Source of the DNA: Nymphaea colorata
Lineage: Eukaryota; Streptophyta; Magnoliopsida; Nymphaeales; Nymphaeaceae
Assembly (NCBI RefSeq): GCF_008831285.2
Contig: NC_045145.1
Span: 3,636,723-3,700,722, forward strand
Direction of reading: 5' to 3'
DNA length: 64,000 nucleotides
The translations under genes and the position numbers were made by a program. Shown in pieces: positions 1-13,580 of this stretch. Below the pieces are notes generated by a model. That model searched no databases and was not told the DNA's origin. It saw only the letters and a list, made by a program, of their open reading frames with translations. Numbering within the stretch: position 1 is the first letter of the stretch; each line of letters starts with the position of its first letter.

Positions 1-622
1 GTAGACAAGTAATATATGTCGGCAAGTGTTCATTTATTACAACTGTTCACTAAAAACTTTCGAGTAAATAGTATACATGAAAGAATCTTATTTAATTATT
101 TAGCACAACATTTAACAAAGATAAATAACAAATAAAAATGATAAAAGGGTGGAAAATGATAATATGAGGGTGCGCGGAAGGAAATATGAGAGCGAGAGAG
201 AGAGAGGTGACCGTTGTTTTTGTACATTTCCTTTCGGTTTTGAAGAGAGAGAGAGAAAGAGAGAGCTGTGTAGAGGGAGGGAGAGAGAAAGAGAGAGCTG
301 GAGATGGCATATAAATCATTTCCCCTCAGTTCTTATTTCCATCCATTCACTTTCAATTTTGTAGGGGATTGAAAATGTGGCTAATTTTAGCTTCTTTTTT
401 CCACTTCCTTCCAAACATGCATAACATTAGAACTTTCTTTTTCATCCACTCTTTCCCTCCAAACAAACAAGCTTTTATTTATGTTTTCCTTTATTTTTCA
501 CTTGTCTCTAACCCAACAAGGTCTAAGTTTCCAACCTTCCATGTGTTACTCAGACACTCCTTAGACAGTTCTTGCTTTGAATCCTCATAGCATCAACTTT
601 CTGCGTTGTAAAAGATGGAATC

Positions 623-760
623 ACTGATGCACAACTTAAGACATGACAAAAGCAGCATCCCAAGGCACCAAAAGTAAGCCATACACCCTAAGAGGATGAA
701 GGGTTGTTTCGGCTATCTTATGAGTGGTAGATGAAATACTCCTCTTGCTCACCCAAAAAA
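623..760 (+). repeat. Short dispersed repeat (family S), copy 1, with A-tail
   Basis: About 140 bp starting near GTTGTAAAAG and ending in the phrase TGCTCACCC followed by nine A. The same order of phrases (gatgtgcaa, catgacag, ccataccct, aagggttg, gatgaaatactcc) recurs at 32385-32515 and 33425-33645. The A-tail suggests a SINE-like retroposon, but no tRNA-type A and B boxes were found. Confidence 0.55.
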
Positions 761-1202
761 AAACATTATGGAAGTCCATATTAATATATTCAGTTTGATA
801 AAAGTGGGTCCAATGTTATCAATATTGGATCATATCGATTTGCTAATCTGCCTCTTTTCTTTTTTCATTTAAAAAGTAGTCCAAGTATAATTTAAAATAA
901 TATCAAGAAATCCCCTCACTGAGGTAAGCTAAAATTTCTCACCCACTTTACTAGTGATGCTCTAATAAGCTCAGGTGCTAGATGCTCCTGGTACAGCATC
1001 TTTGCTTTCTCTCGTGACACTCAAGTCTCAAGCTCACTTTCATTTACATAGCAAGCAATGGCTTTACTGATGACCAAAGAACGCTCTTTTCTCTTCCTAT
1101 TGCCTTCTCTAGTCTTTCAAAAGGTTCTTCAATTCTTCTGTTGCATTCCCTCAACATAACCTGGGGCAAAGGCAGGTGGGGTCTCCGTGGGACATACTCA
1201 CT

Positions 1203-1357
1203 CTTTGAAACCTTAGCTCAATGTTGAAACTTGAATGAATTTTGGTCCAGTAATATGGGGCAGCCCCATGAGTTCCGGGTCACTGCTTTATGGTCAATCG
1301 AAAATTTGTTAACACTATATTTAGTGCTCCATGAAAAGACTTTATGGCTCTGCACCT
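1203..1357 (+). repeat. Dispersed repeat (family D), copy 1
   Basis: Shares a colinear series of phrases with 25960-26120: tttgaaacctt, then a tgttgaaa block, a ccgg block, TCAAT(T/C)GAAAATTT, TATTTAGTGCT and GGCTCTGC. A third, diverged copy lies inverted at 57200-57320. It is probably an old transposon fragment ending in the common plant repeat phrase GGCAGAGCC or GGCGGAGCC. Confidence 0.55.
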
Positions 1358-3024
1358 GCAATATAACCATCTGTACAAGAGGTTCTTCATGGATTCAAGG
1401 TTGCTGCTGCTTGCTGCATGCATAATTCTTGGAAATCTTGTCTCTGGAATTCCTCAAGGGCTTGGCGCCTTGTTCATTGCAGATGGGGTTCCCAATGGAT
1501 TCTTTAATCGAGTAACAAATTACTTGTAGGACTTTGGATTTGGGTACACCTCAAATCAAACCCAAACCACTTTCCCATCTGCCTCATGGATGAACTCCAA
1601 AATAGGATGTCCAAGTAACCTTGACTTGGACAGGTCAAGCTGTGTGCAGTTTGTGAGGGTAAGTCTAGAATAGGGTTTCAAGCCTCTTGCATCATCACAA
1701 AGGCAGGACCAAATGAGCCATTTGACTTGAGGATGAGGCGTTTTAAAGTCTTGATTCTCTTTTATCTAATTTTGAATGTTGCTCTTCCCATTTATCTCCA
1801 GCTTCTTTCGATAGTAGATTAGGTAAATTCAATTTTTTTTTTAAAAAAAAATGATTTTCAAAACATTACTTTTAGTTTAGACTTGGTACCACTCAAAGTC
1901 ATCGTTCCTTTCACAACCAAAAAATTATTCCAAAGGTCTCCAGGAAGATGAAAAAAGCACGGGATTGTATCAAGAATGATGTACGACAACATATGACATA
2001 TGAGAATGTCCTCATGTTTTGAAGGAATTGCACATACAGACCCTGTAGGTTAAAATTCATCAAATAGCTCGCTGCTCCAAGGGCCATAGTAGCTGGTCAG
2101 GTTGACAATAGGTGAAGTTGAAAAGTTTCTTGTCACTTAGCCAAAGATGGGCCCGCTGCACCGGAGAAATGTCACATGTACACCTGCACCGGTCGAATGG
2201 CTATGCACCATCAGCATGCAACGCTTGTTCACCTTCCTTTTTCCCAGCGTAATGCAGAGCAATCAGCATTGAAAACCTTAAACAGGTTCATTATCGTCAT
2301 AGAGTTTGATTATGGTGAAAGCTCTGTCAGGATGAGAATTGGGAAGGGAAATAGTGATGTGCAACTAAAACTCATAGGAACTTGAGGGTTCAATCCAGGA
2401 ACAAGAATCTTGCAGCCAAATATGAGGGTTCAATGCTTGAAAAAGAAACTACAGCAGAGACGAAACCAATGAAAATCAGAAAGAATTAACCGCACGTTTC
2501 CAATCCAATCAGTTATGAAAAAATACTCAAAATTTCCTATATTCATCAATGGGACTTGTAACAGAAGCAAACCCCACGACCCCCTAAAAGTGTTGATGGA
2601 TACAAAGAGTGCAATGAAAATTAAGCAGAAAAATAGGGGCGGAGAAAAGATTATGACATCCTACACACGTGCGGCCTGGGCTTGCATTGCATCTTCGAGC
2701 ATCGCACTTTCTACAAACGCATCTCACTTTGAGAGCTAGCATCAATGTACCATTTTGGACATGCGGATCCAGAGTTCTCTGGCCGATCTTCTGTCGAAGA
2801 AATAAGGAAAAGAATCTATACTCTGAACGAATTTTGCAAAATCAGCCTTGGAGAATAAATTGATATGTTGCTGATGGTAAAGAATATATCGTGCCAAGAA
2901 CGAACAATGGTGGCTTGCATAGGGTGCTCTATCCAGCTTCACAGCATCAGCTTGCTTCACAGAAAGAATGCATCTCAGGCACATGTATTGAAAGGTCAGC
3001 AGAAATCCATCGCTGGTGAAACTG

Positions 3025-5608
3025 CTATGCTTCAATAATGTTACAGTGTCTAATGAAGTCATTGGAGTAGTTCACATGCTTAGACCAAAATGGCCGCAGT
3101 TCCTTGAACCCAATGTCCAACCATGGCTTTAAATCACCATTGTAGTGAATTACAGCAGCCTTCTTCACAGCACCAACGTCAGTCGCAGGTTGATAACCCA
3201 ATCCAAGCATGTGCCAAGAAGAATCAATGGGGTGAACATGGCCACTGAAGGCAATTAGTGCAGGTGGTAATGTTCCAAGCCGCCACAGAGTCAAGCTCTG
3301 TTCCAGGTTCTGAATTAGAAACAATTAACAGAATTAAGCAACAATCGTAGCAACTGAAGATTTAATTTTCCATGCCCATGTATACCTATAAGCAAGAGCC
3401 AAAGGTAAAGTGGTTGGGTTTAAATGGCATAAGTTGTGTATCTCAAAAAAGCTTGCCTATAAAATGACTAACATGGAATGAGTTTACAGGTTGTTTTCTA
3501 AGTTGTATTACAAGATGAAGGACCTTTTGAATATAATGATCTGAACGAACAGCATAAAAATGAGATCAGTCTTAGAGACAATCATAGTTTCCCAGTCAAT
3601 TTAACATGACTTGGATGATCAGGCTAACCTTGATAACATTTTAGTTAAGCCATGTCGGCGGAAGTTCTTACCTCCTTAACCCATTGATGATATACTTCCG
3701 TAATGCCTGTTTTCCTCCAAGCACGCAAGTCAAATATATTCATCCCATATGCCCATGCACATTCCTCAGGATCCAAAGTTGAGGCAAGAAGGGGATGAGA
3801 GAAATTGAAATAGTTTTTGAACCGCTTTGACATAACCCAGCTGTCTTCACCTCTGCAAGTTTCGACAGCTCCATTGACCTTACCTTTTAGGTCAATATCC
3901 CACAATGGTGCCAAGTCCTTCTGGACAACAACATCATCATCTAAGAATACCACCTTGTCAAGACTTGGGAAAAGCTGTTGACAATGGAAAAAGAAAAAAA
4001 GTTCAGTTAACTTATATAACCTCCTCCAGTACATTATTTAACAACTAGACCAAGGAAAGGATGGCCCTTGATAATGCCATCAACAAGATACACACTTCAA
4101 CCCATATAAACTCGAAGTGGGGTGCACCAAGAGTTTAATAAACAGCCCAATACCAATCCTGTGTGACTTGGCCATCCCCATCAAGCCTCTATCAGATTGG
4201 TTTTGGTGGATGTGAGCTCAGACATCTCTGTCAAGTCTCGGTTACTTTGCTCACATTGAACACTCATGAAAATTTCAAACCAAAAATTAACCTAATTTTA
4301 AAGTACCTCAGGGAGATATATACGGAGATGGTTGAGCATCAATACATATTTTGGGCTCCTGGACCGCAACTTTGCAGAAACCACCCTAGGATTGTCACCT
4401 AGATTGGTTTCAACGGTGTGTCTCCCATGATAGTACTCTCTGATCCCATGATGTCTTTCAACTGCTTCAAGGACAGGTATATTATCTTTGCTCAACCAGT
4501 CAATTTGATGAGTGCCTTTTACTTCAATTATAGCAGGAGGAAGAGGATTGAGAGCAAACCACGAGTGCATGGCTGCATAGGTTTTTTTGTCAGTGATCAA
4601 ATGAAAGACAATCTTCTCTGGCTTTTGGGATGCCCTGATAGTTGAAGAGACAACAACTGAAGCTGCAAGAACGTTATCAGTGGCAAGAACAAAATGGTGA
4701 TAGGAGTTGTCAGAAAGTGAATGTAGCAGTTCAGGAGATGGAAGTTGCTTTCGAGCATGAGCATTGGATGAATATTCATCGGTCAAACGAAGAGTAAGAC
4801 ATTGAAGGCTCTTTGGGATAGAAGTAGCCGCATAATGCTTGTAGAGGGACTCTTGCAATTTTGCCAACTTGACCTCCTTCTCTAGATGCTCCACCTGCAA
4901 TCAGCAGGTACAAAGGACATCAAACAACGAAAGGAAAGTCACAAATTTATGAATCTTATAGCAGAAAAGGGAAACAAAAAGGAGAAAAGCAAAATGCAGC
5001 ATCAAACAGCTATTAGAGCCTAAAGATCATATCCGACATTTCTATAGTCATAGGCTTTGTCTTTTCACACAAAAAATGTATCAGGCAGACCAAGAAAAAT
5101 GTTAGAACCAATGTTGTACGGACATAACCCATAACGGACAGGTCCAAAGTCAGATAGATAACGTCATCTAACACAAAAAAATCACAAATGCAATTTTTTA
5201 TTGTTAAAAATTCACAAAAAAAAAATTAAAAACTCAGAAAATATGAAATAATAAAAGTAGGGAAAAAATGATCTTTGTGAAAAAATGTGAATTGCATAAA
5301 CATAAAAAATAACAAAAATATGTTACCCACAAAAAAAAAAACTTTCATTAGAAATAATCAGAAGTGCCCACTTAAATTACTCCCAATACTGTAAACAAGC
5401 TTTTCTAGGAGTCTTTAGGCAACTTATTGTCACAACATTTGAATTTTTATTTTCTATTTTTGAGATTAAACATAGGATTTTATGAGAAAAAGATTTATTT
5501 TATTGCATGAAATCATCATTAAACTATGTCACATGGGTGCCAACGTTACTGCTGGTGCGGACATCAGTGCAAGGCATTCTCAAAAAGGATGGGTGCAGGG
5601 ACATGGCT

Positions 5609-5656
<48 letters not shown>

Positions 5657-6458
5657 CCTGTTCGGTCGCATTGACATGACTACTTCTACCTTTTAGAAGT
5701 GCCTGTGTTACATACATTTAATTTTTACTTTAGATGTGTAAAATTGCCTTTCACGCCAACCATAATATTGAAGATTAAGAATTTTATGTGCCTTTAAAAT
5801 TTAAATGAAAAAGAAAAACATTTCATACTTTTACATGTTTTCAAGGTGTAACGTAAATTACACCCCATGTCGTACTGCAACATATTACAGAGAGTGTTTC
5901 ATAAGTTACACTGGTATGGTATAGTTACACCTAGTACCAGGGATGTACCATATCATTTTCATTCACAAATATGTTATGTCGTGTGATGTATCATATAATA
6001 CTAGTTTAAGTACAATATGGGTTGTAAAATTTCTTAATAGTGCCAAGTCAGCAAACTTTAAACTAATACCTAACATAAACCTTCGGAAACAGAGAAGTTG
6101 TTCTACCATAGCTTTATACCTCCATTCTCCAGCTTCCCAGAAACCAAAACAAATTGCAGTTCCTTTGTAATCCATGTCTAAATAAAGACAGATGGTTTAC
6201 AACGTCATCAATACTCTCATCAACCAGCCATATCAAACTCGATCAGTCCTCAAAGGTTCACTGATTTGGGGTACCAAACCCCATGCTTTCTACGCTTTTA
6301 TTCTCATCTTTATTCTACTTTAGTTCATAATGTTCATGTGAAGATAACAGTTATGAAGAACCAAATTTTTCAAATTATCAATGTTTCACCAGTTGAATAC
6401 ATGTACATCTTTACAGCTTAGTTACCGATAATTTGTGCTTGCAAAATCCTATTGTTGC

Positions 6459-6495
<37 letters not shown>

Positions 6496-9400
6496 CAACA
6501 ATAGGATTTTGTATATGGAGGACCATGTCCCTCCACCCAAGTTTTACAAAATGCTCCAAACCAGTGCCTGCACCCACACCTGCATCAATGTGACACAGCT
6601 GCCACCACATACAGGATTCTTCATCTGGCTTGATCCTTGCACATGTAGTCCCAATTTCATTTGCCTCAAAGGCCACTCCATCTGAATTTTGTTCTCCACC
6701 AGTTTGAAGTTCTCTAAAACTTGGCCTGCTCTACTTCCTGGTTCACTGATTTAGGGATCAGAAAGGTTGCATAAAAGCTAGACTCAACCATCGTGATATT
6801 CAACCACCAAAATCATGACATAAAAATCGACATTTAAACTTCATCTGATAAAGCAAATTTTTGGCTTTTGTGGAGTAATGCATGTATAATGTCATGACCA
6901 CTCTCTCCAGCTAGAAGCTACGAAAGCATCATCCACATATTAACATTTTCACCTTGTTGCCTAAGCATTATCAAAGAGCAATACCTGATTAATTTCTTGG
7001 TTGACCAAGAGGTTTCATATCTCTCCCTTCCCTTCAGTCATGCATTGATTGGATGACCATCCCATCAAAAGCTCTTTAATTGACAATGACATAAACATAA
7101 TGGTAAAGACTTATGCCATGAGGTTTCTTATTAAGTTATTTCCCATATTTCCGATTACCTAAATCACCTAAATTGTTTGGTCAATTCATATCTACCTGAA
7201 CTAAGATGGAAGGCAGAAGGTTGAAAAAGGATAAGAGCCAAGAACTGCGCAGCAGTTGAAAGCCTGGAAACAGATCAATTTGGAATCCTCCAACGACTAT
7301 GCTTCCTGAAGAAACAAGATCTAGACACGGTCCTTCACTGCTATGGTCATGTTTAAATTAATCCACATCCAATCCAAAACAAGCAACTGATCTAACTAGA
7401 ATCTGATTGTCAACAACATATTTGTGACAGGAACCTAACCAAGGAATAACTGCTTCCTCGTGGCCGGGGAGCCCAAGACATTCTATTTGCACTTGACTGG
7501 GGTAGCCACATCCACTTATAAACTTGGTCAGATGACTCAGATTAGATATTGATAATCTGACCTGGTCAGATAATTTCATTTGCATGAAAAGATCTATTAC
7601 CCAAAAAAGAAGTTCCAAACTTCCAGGAGTTGGCAGGGTTTACAACTGCATTTCAGCAGAAACTGTTTCCTGATTAAACCACAATGTTTATTGCCACAGA
7701 TAACCAGATAAGACTTACGGTTATCTCCAAATTGCTAGCCATAATCACCAAGGTGCAACTCATTATCATCCAAAATCACAAACTGTACATGATGGTGAAA
7801 AAAAAATTGGCCATGTCAACATTCATGCATTTTATCAATCTGGGGAAACGGCAAACTGTAAAGGTAAGGTCACCAAATTACTCTCATGAAAATTAAGGCT
7901 ATTTAACCTCTGGCTCTAGAAGTAGAAGCTCATTTTGTCAAGCTCCAATTCTATTTGCTCATAATGTTTAGATGAAATGATCACATTCCAGGCTGCCCAT
8001 ACAAATAATATTACATCAAGATATTGTTTATCTTGAAAATATCTGCATGAACTCCAAACCTTTAGCAATTTCTGTAAAACTTTTTACTAAAACCTTCAGT
8101 CAAGGAAAGAACTACCATCCAGAATCAGCAAGATCAAGAAACCAATTACTGCCATCTTTTGTGATATATAGTTTATAACAAATTCTGCACTAGTCATTGA
8201 ATGATTTTGCAGAACATTCACCCAAAAAGTGACAAAATGGAAACAAGGTGCAGATGATTGCACATCAGATTCAAGCAACAAAAATAACTAATTACATGCA
8301 CTTGTTCTTTCTCTTAGTTGAAAATATTTTTTTTGCTATGATTCTATGAGCTTCCATACATTTAACTTAAGCATTAATTAGAAAACTATAATAGAAAAGA
8401 AACAGTGCAAAGATGAACTAAAGAATTCTCATAGCATTGTAATAGAAGAAGATAAAGAAGTGAAAAAGACAAAATATTTTTCCACTTAGTACCATGCCCT
8501 TTAACTTGATGGCAACTGTCTTGGCATCACACTGCTTGCTCCTTAACTCTGTAACAAGTTCACCAAATGATGCTGGAATTACTAGCTCATCAGGAACTTG
8601 CTCTGCAATCACCTCATTGAAGAGCTTATGTAATTCCCCAACAAGCCTCTGTAATACCAAAAGCAGGTCAAGTGAAAAACTGAAACGTACTCAACCCTGA
8701 TTCGTGAACAGCAAGTTTTTTCTAGGTCAAAAGCTTCTGAAACAATGCTTACGAGAAAATGAAAAAGACAGAAAAGGAAAACGAAGACAATTCACCATTG
8801 AGTCATCCGCTCTTCCAAGAAACCGTGGTCCCAATCGCCTGCCTAAACAGTCTGAAATAAAATGGGAAAATGTCAGCCTGCTATATTACAGCCATGGCAC
8901 TATGATTTTATGATCAACTAATACATCTATTATAGAATTTAACTTCAATAGGAGAAAGAAGGAAATAAATCTTGAACCAAGCATCATGTAAAACCTATTG
9001 TCAATGTCCCAATAAGAAGGCTGCTACCAATTCTTATCAAAGACCCAAACCACAACGAAAGAAACTAAATGAAAAAGGACCGCCATATCAAAATATCAGT
9101 TCTCAACTAGCACAGTTGAATATACATATGCCAATTTGAAAAGGAAAATCAATCAGATCAACAGCCATGCAAACGAGTATCAATCGGAAACGCTTGTGCC
9201 ACTATCACCTCATGAATGCATAAACGGCCGAGCGTCCTAAATTTAAGCTGGCCATGGTCTCTGCAAAAGCATCAATGCGTTCAACGATCTAAATTACAGA
9301 ATACTATTGCGAGCATATTCCTAACATTTAATGTAGGAAGGGAACCTTAGATATATTAACAAGAAAAAAAACGGAGGAAAAAACGACTCCAAGATCATTC

Positions 9401-9908
9401 GTGAACATTGTAGACAAAATATAACGAGCGAACAAAGCCAAAACAAATTTAACGAGGACAGCATCTTCACTTAATTAATAGGAAAAAAATGAACACCAAT
9501 CAGGAAAGAAAGCAAAACGCGTGCAACAGGCAGCGACAAAAAGCCGAACAAGGCCTCAAGATTCCGACCAACCTTCGTAATCCAAAACAGATCCATGTCA
9601 AATCCCAAACACGAAACTCTTGGCCTCGAGAATGAAAATGCCGACCAACAATTCAGATCCCGAAATTCCGAAAGATGGGTATGTGAATAGAAATTACCCA
9701 AGGACGAGCACTTGTTGACGCCTTCGAGGGTGACGACAGCGGTCAGTATGAAGATGAAGGGCAGGAGGAAGGCAAGAATGAGCATGGTATGGAAGAGGGT
9801 CCGAGAAGAGATGTGGCGGGCGGCGACCTTGATCTTCATAAAGTCGAGCAGGCCATTGCTAGTCGAAATTGTGATGCTTCTCATGCTAGGAGAGATATGG
9901 ACCTGCAT
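3025..9908 (-). CDS. GAUT13/14: Galacturonosyltransferase, GAUT13/14 type (GT8), six exons
   Basis: Family role: transfers galacturonic acid from UDP-GalA onto homogalacturonan during pectin synthesis in the Golgi. Exons in transcript order: 9698-9908, 8796-8851, 8493-8648, 4307-4894, 3672-3974, 3025-3309. All introns are GT-AG; the first is phase 1 and the rest phase 0. They join to 532 aa, the expected length. Residues 1-37 are a cytosolic tail rich in basic residues, 38-60 a signal anchor (type II membrane protein), followed by a stem and the GT8 domain. The DxD-type metal and nucleotide-sugar motif DDD is at 349-351, and the HxxGxxKPW-type motif HYNGDLKPW at 493-501. The ATG at 9908 gives the N-terminus MQVHISPSMRSITIS, matching remembered GAUT13/14 proteins. 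The large third intron (4895-8492) holds repeats and a perfect hairpin. Exon limits were read by eye. GAUT13 and GAUT14 cannot be told apart here. Confidence 0.95.
5613..5650. repeat. (AT)n microsatellite in GAUT intron 3
   Basis: Uninterrupted AT dinucleotide run inside the long third intron of the galacturonosyltransferase gene. Confidence 0.95.
6442..6511. repeat. Perfect inverted repeat with AT core (hairpin) in GAUT intron
   Basis: A 19-base arm (6442-6460, CAAAATCCTATTGTTGCTA) is followed by (AT)16 and then its exact reverse complement (6493-6511). Because the AT core is self-complementary, the whole 70 bp can fold into one hairpin or cruciform. It lies in intron 3 of the galacturonosyltransferase gene, with no open frame of its own. 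Confidence 0.9.
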
Positions 9909-10200
9909 TGTCTTCTTCCAGCAGGCGAGGAAGATCTAGGCCCGAGGCTCCCCTCTCGCAGAGAGAAGAAACGAGGGAAGCAGAGTTAGAGACATCGGAT
10001 TGAGGATCCAAAGGATGGCAAATGAGAGAAAACGAGCATCTGGGTCGTCCTGGTTTCTTCTTCTGGGGAGACTGGATCATTTTTCACGCGGAAAGGTGGA
10101 CGGAATCGCAGGTGGGTCGATGGTCATCCATGGCAGGATGAGAGAGAAAGAGAAAGAAAGAGAGAGGGATCAAATTTCTTAACCTGAGCTTATTAGGTGC
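9909..10200 (-). promoter_or_regulatory. Probable 5' leader of the GAUT gene
   Basis: Upstream of the ATG at 9908. The minus strand carries a CT-rich stretch (complement of 10140-10170), typical of plant leaders, and additional ATGs (for example within the complement of 10120-10135) that could form short upstream frames. No clear TATA box was recognised, so the transcription start is uncertain. Confidence 0.4.
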
Positions 10201-12394
10201 GAGCTGGCCCTTTCATTCTCCTCTCTCCGTTATGATTTTAGCGCAAATGGGAATTTAAGAGATATTAATTTGGTCATTAAGATAAAGCATTGAGAGAGAG
10301 AGAGAGATGAATCGCTCGAGTTTCTTGGGTAATTTTGCAAATTCGATCTCCTTTTCCCCTCTTCCTTTTATGGTTTTACAAAAGCTGATTTTGCTGTTGT
10401 TTATCATTATTTTATTCTTGGTGCAGAAGGGTCAAGCAAGCCATTCATGCAGGTTGGCACGTGGGAAGAAAGATGGTGATTGGTGAGAGCGTTTGGAGCG
10501 TGTGAAACAAAGTTTGGGGTTGACCTTGGCTTTGGTGAGAGAGTCCTTAACATGGGGGGCTCACCTTGGTTTTGGAGAGAGAGAGAGAGAAACTCTTTTG
10601 GGTGCCCAAATGGGATTTGAAAAGAGAAGTGGAGGAAATGTGGGGCTTAACTAAAATTGGATCATTGCCGGCCTATAATTATGGAGCAGTAGTTCCACAG
10701 GGCCTTAATTTGTTGTTCCAGTACTCCGTTAAATTTGGCAGCCAAGATTTCTTGAGGAGTTTGGGGGAAAGCTTGGAACCTGTGCATCTCCTCTGTGCAT
10801 CTCCTCTTGATGAGCAGTGAGCAGTACAAGAAAAGAACCATTTGGCTTTTCCTTCTGCTTTTCATTTTTTCCCAGCCAGTTGAAAGAAAGACTTGGACCT
10901 AAAGCCTCTCGAGAGATGGTAAATCTTTTCTCTTTTAGTGTGTTTCACCTTTGTAGGTTCTTCTCTGATAGGGAATCCCACCTCTTTGTTTTGTTTTCCT
11001 CTCTTTATTTTTGTTTAGCAAATCAATTGGCAGATGAGTGCATGTTTGGTTGTTTGATACCATGTTCTCTTCATGGAAAAGCTTACTCTTCATGTAAGAC
11101 CTTTTAACTTTAAAATCCAGCAGAGAAAGGTCAGATAAGGAAAAGGGTCAACTTTCTTTTATCTTTTATCCAAGTCTAAGGTGTAAGCATACTCTGGTGC
11201 AAGAACACTAGAGAGAAAATCACCACTGCCCACATGTTGGTAGATCTTCTTAAGAGTAAAAACCTGGAAAATTTTCTCCTAGCTTTGGCCGAGTTCACAA
11301 AAGCTGGCACTCACTGCAGGAAATTTGTCAGTTACTCTTATACCGTGTCCTTTTTTAATCTAACTCTCAATGCATTTGGTTAATTTGCATCCGGACCTTT
11401 TCTTCGACCTTGACTTTGTCATGTCTTAAAGAGTCTGATGAGCTTTAAACTTGTGGCATCCTCTCAATTTCGTGATATTCAGAAGCTAATTACTACTAAA
11501 TAAATGGACTTCTGCAAGCTAAGTAAAAGAAAGAAAAAAAAAATTGATGAAAGGGGGAGAGGTAGCTAGATTCTTCCTCTTCCTCTGAAGTTCGCAACCA
11601 TTCAAAGATCATGCTTACGAAGTGTACGCGTGAACGAAATTGACATAGTCAACTTATTTTAAATCAACCTCTTAATCATATTTTTCAACAAAGATAGGCA
11701 GCTTTACATTGAAAACAGTGCAGCCCTCTGTTTTCTTACAATTATGGGAATCTCGAATATATGTAACCGTTAGACTACCAATGTGAACTGAAGACACGAG
11801 ACTGCTGTCTGAATTGGCCATTTGAATCACAGATTCGATCCATTGGTTGATACAATGATTCCACATTATTTATTTTATAATTCTATTTGTTTTTAATATA
11901 TTTATATATATATATATATACATTACCTATCATTATGTTTCCAGAACCAACCGACATCCCTTATAAGACCAGTAAAATCACATCACAGGGCTGGATCCAT
12001 CACCATTTCGCTTCAGCTAATCAGATTATCCGGATCTTGGCCAAAAATATGGATTTTGGATCCTCTATTTGGACTTTGATCCAATCCAATGCTCAAAAGA
12101 GCTCATACCCAAATCCCGAAACTGCCGTGTGATTATGTTTACTAATTACTACAGTCACATTGCTATCTCATCAAGCTCGCTGGTAACTGTCTTTTAACTT
12201 GCAGAGGACCGCGGCAATTCAATTGGAAACTAAATAGTTTCTTTTTCTCCTCCTTATTTAAAAGTCACGAAACCATAACCACGAGTTATTTAAATCCTCC
12301 GGCCATCCGTCCATCAAAATGTCTCACACATCACACACGCACACTTTGATGATGCATTGGGCTGCGCACGTCTATACAAGTGACCGTAGTCAGA

Positions 12395-12720
12395 AAGAAC
12401 TTTTTTTTTTTTTTTGAAAAAAAAACACAATAAATTAACTGGCCTTGTAAAACTAAAAAAAAAATAGTTTTTTAAAAAAATGTTTAAAACGAAAAAATGT
12501 GTTTTTTACCTTTTTTTTCAGTTTTTTCATTTTTTCAGCTTTTTTAATGCCAAATAGTTTTTTTATTTGTTGCAAATCTTATTTTTTTTTCTCACTTATT
12601 TTATTTTTTTTCTATTTTTAGTTTTTTTTTAAATTTTTAAAATTTACCATATTTTTATCTTTTTTTTGTGTTTTTCAAACTCACCATATTATAACTTCGA
12701 GGCCTTATTAACCATGATTA
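12395..12720 (-). repeat. AT-rich dispersed element, copy 1
   Basis: Poly-T and poly-A stretches in a fixed order, with landmarks taaattaact-ggcc, gtttaaaacgaaaaaatg, aatg(c/t)caaa and ccatattataactt(c)gag. The same landmarks occur on the opposite strand at 36480-36860, so this is a repeated element and not simple low-complexity DNA. Confidence 0.65.
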
Positions 12721-13437
12721 TAATGTCTCAGCTTCTCTCATAACCACAATATAAAACGAGTGAGATTTAATCTGGATAATTGTAGATCTGAATAAAAACA
12801 TTAACCAGTATTGCCCAAAACTAGATCGGAGATTCGGAAACCAGTGGATGACCATGGCAAAGAGGCCAAAAGAATATAATGCTTTGTTTAATTTGTGTAC
12901 TCAAATATGGATCTGACAGAAAGTACCGCATCATGAACTGGAACCCAAACTCAAAGAAGTCCAATTAGTTAGGCCAGAATGGGATCCAGATCATGACTTC
13001 TATTCCGATTTGAGTGACTTGGATCCAGAACACACACACACACATCCTTTTCATTTATGGGCAAATGCTTCTAGGTACAATTATTCCTGAAACTTCTCTG
13101 CTTTCTAAGAAAGGCAACCTAACACGTTACTAATTCAATGGGGAAAGGCGAGTGATGACGGAGTCCGATCAATGGATTCAATACGGCCGTCTTTACAGCG
13201 GGATTAGGTTTGACCGGCGGCAGATAACGCCGAGATGCTCTGAACCGGCGGCCCGTCGTTGGGACATGGGCGGGTCAAGCCGGCAAATGGTGGGCCATGG
13301 CAGGGTAGCCCTTGCACGAGCACAGTGTGGTTCGGATTGGCCGGCCGGTCGCCGGCAGCAGGTCTTGTCGTCTTCTAAATTATATTTTGAAACGGCCGGC
13401 AGCATTACATGCCCACCATTAAGTGAGTGGTTCGGAT

Positions 13438-13580
13438 CACCATCTGTTCAGTGCATGCGAGGTCAGATCTGGATCAGATCCAATGAGAATATGATTTGGT
13501 ATACGTATATGTCGGCGCACCATCTGTTGAGTGCATAGAACGTCAGATCTGGATCAGATCCAATGAAAATATGATCTGGT
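13438..13580. repeat. Two-copy direct repeat, period 80
   Basis: The phrase CACCATCTGTTSAGTGCAT, followed by GTCAGATCTGGATCAGATCC and an AATATGATYTGGT end, occurs at 13438-13500 and again at 13518-13580 with few differences. It is a local tandem duplication without coding meaning. Confidence 0.9.

Larger units (their letters stand above)
1..2741. other. Intergenic region, no gene recognised
   Basis: No supported gene. The first 350 bases carry GA-rich tracts (about 190-300) that leave short low-complexity reading frames open on both strands. Two dispersed repeats are listed separately (623-760 and 1203-1357). The right end merges into the 3' flank of the galacturonosyltransferase gene, whose stop codon is at 3025; the minus-strand 3' UTR probably occupies part of 2740-3024. 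Confidence 0.6.

Noticed and set aside
13152..13538. 128-residue open frame in the GC-rich island
   Set aside because: Compositionally driven; no recognisable domain, and overlapping frames are open on the other strand.
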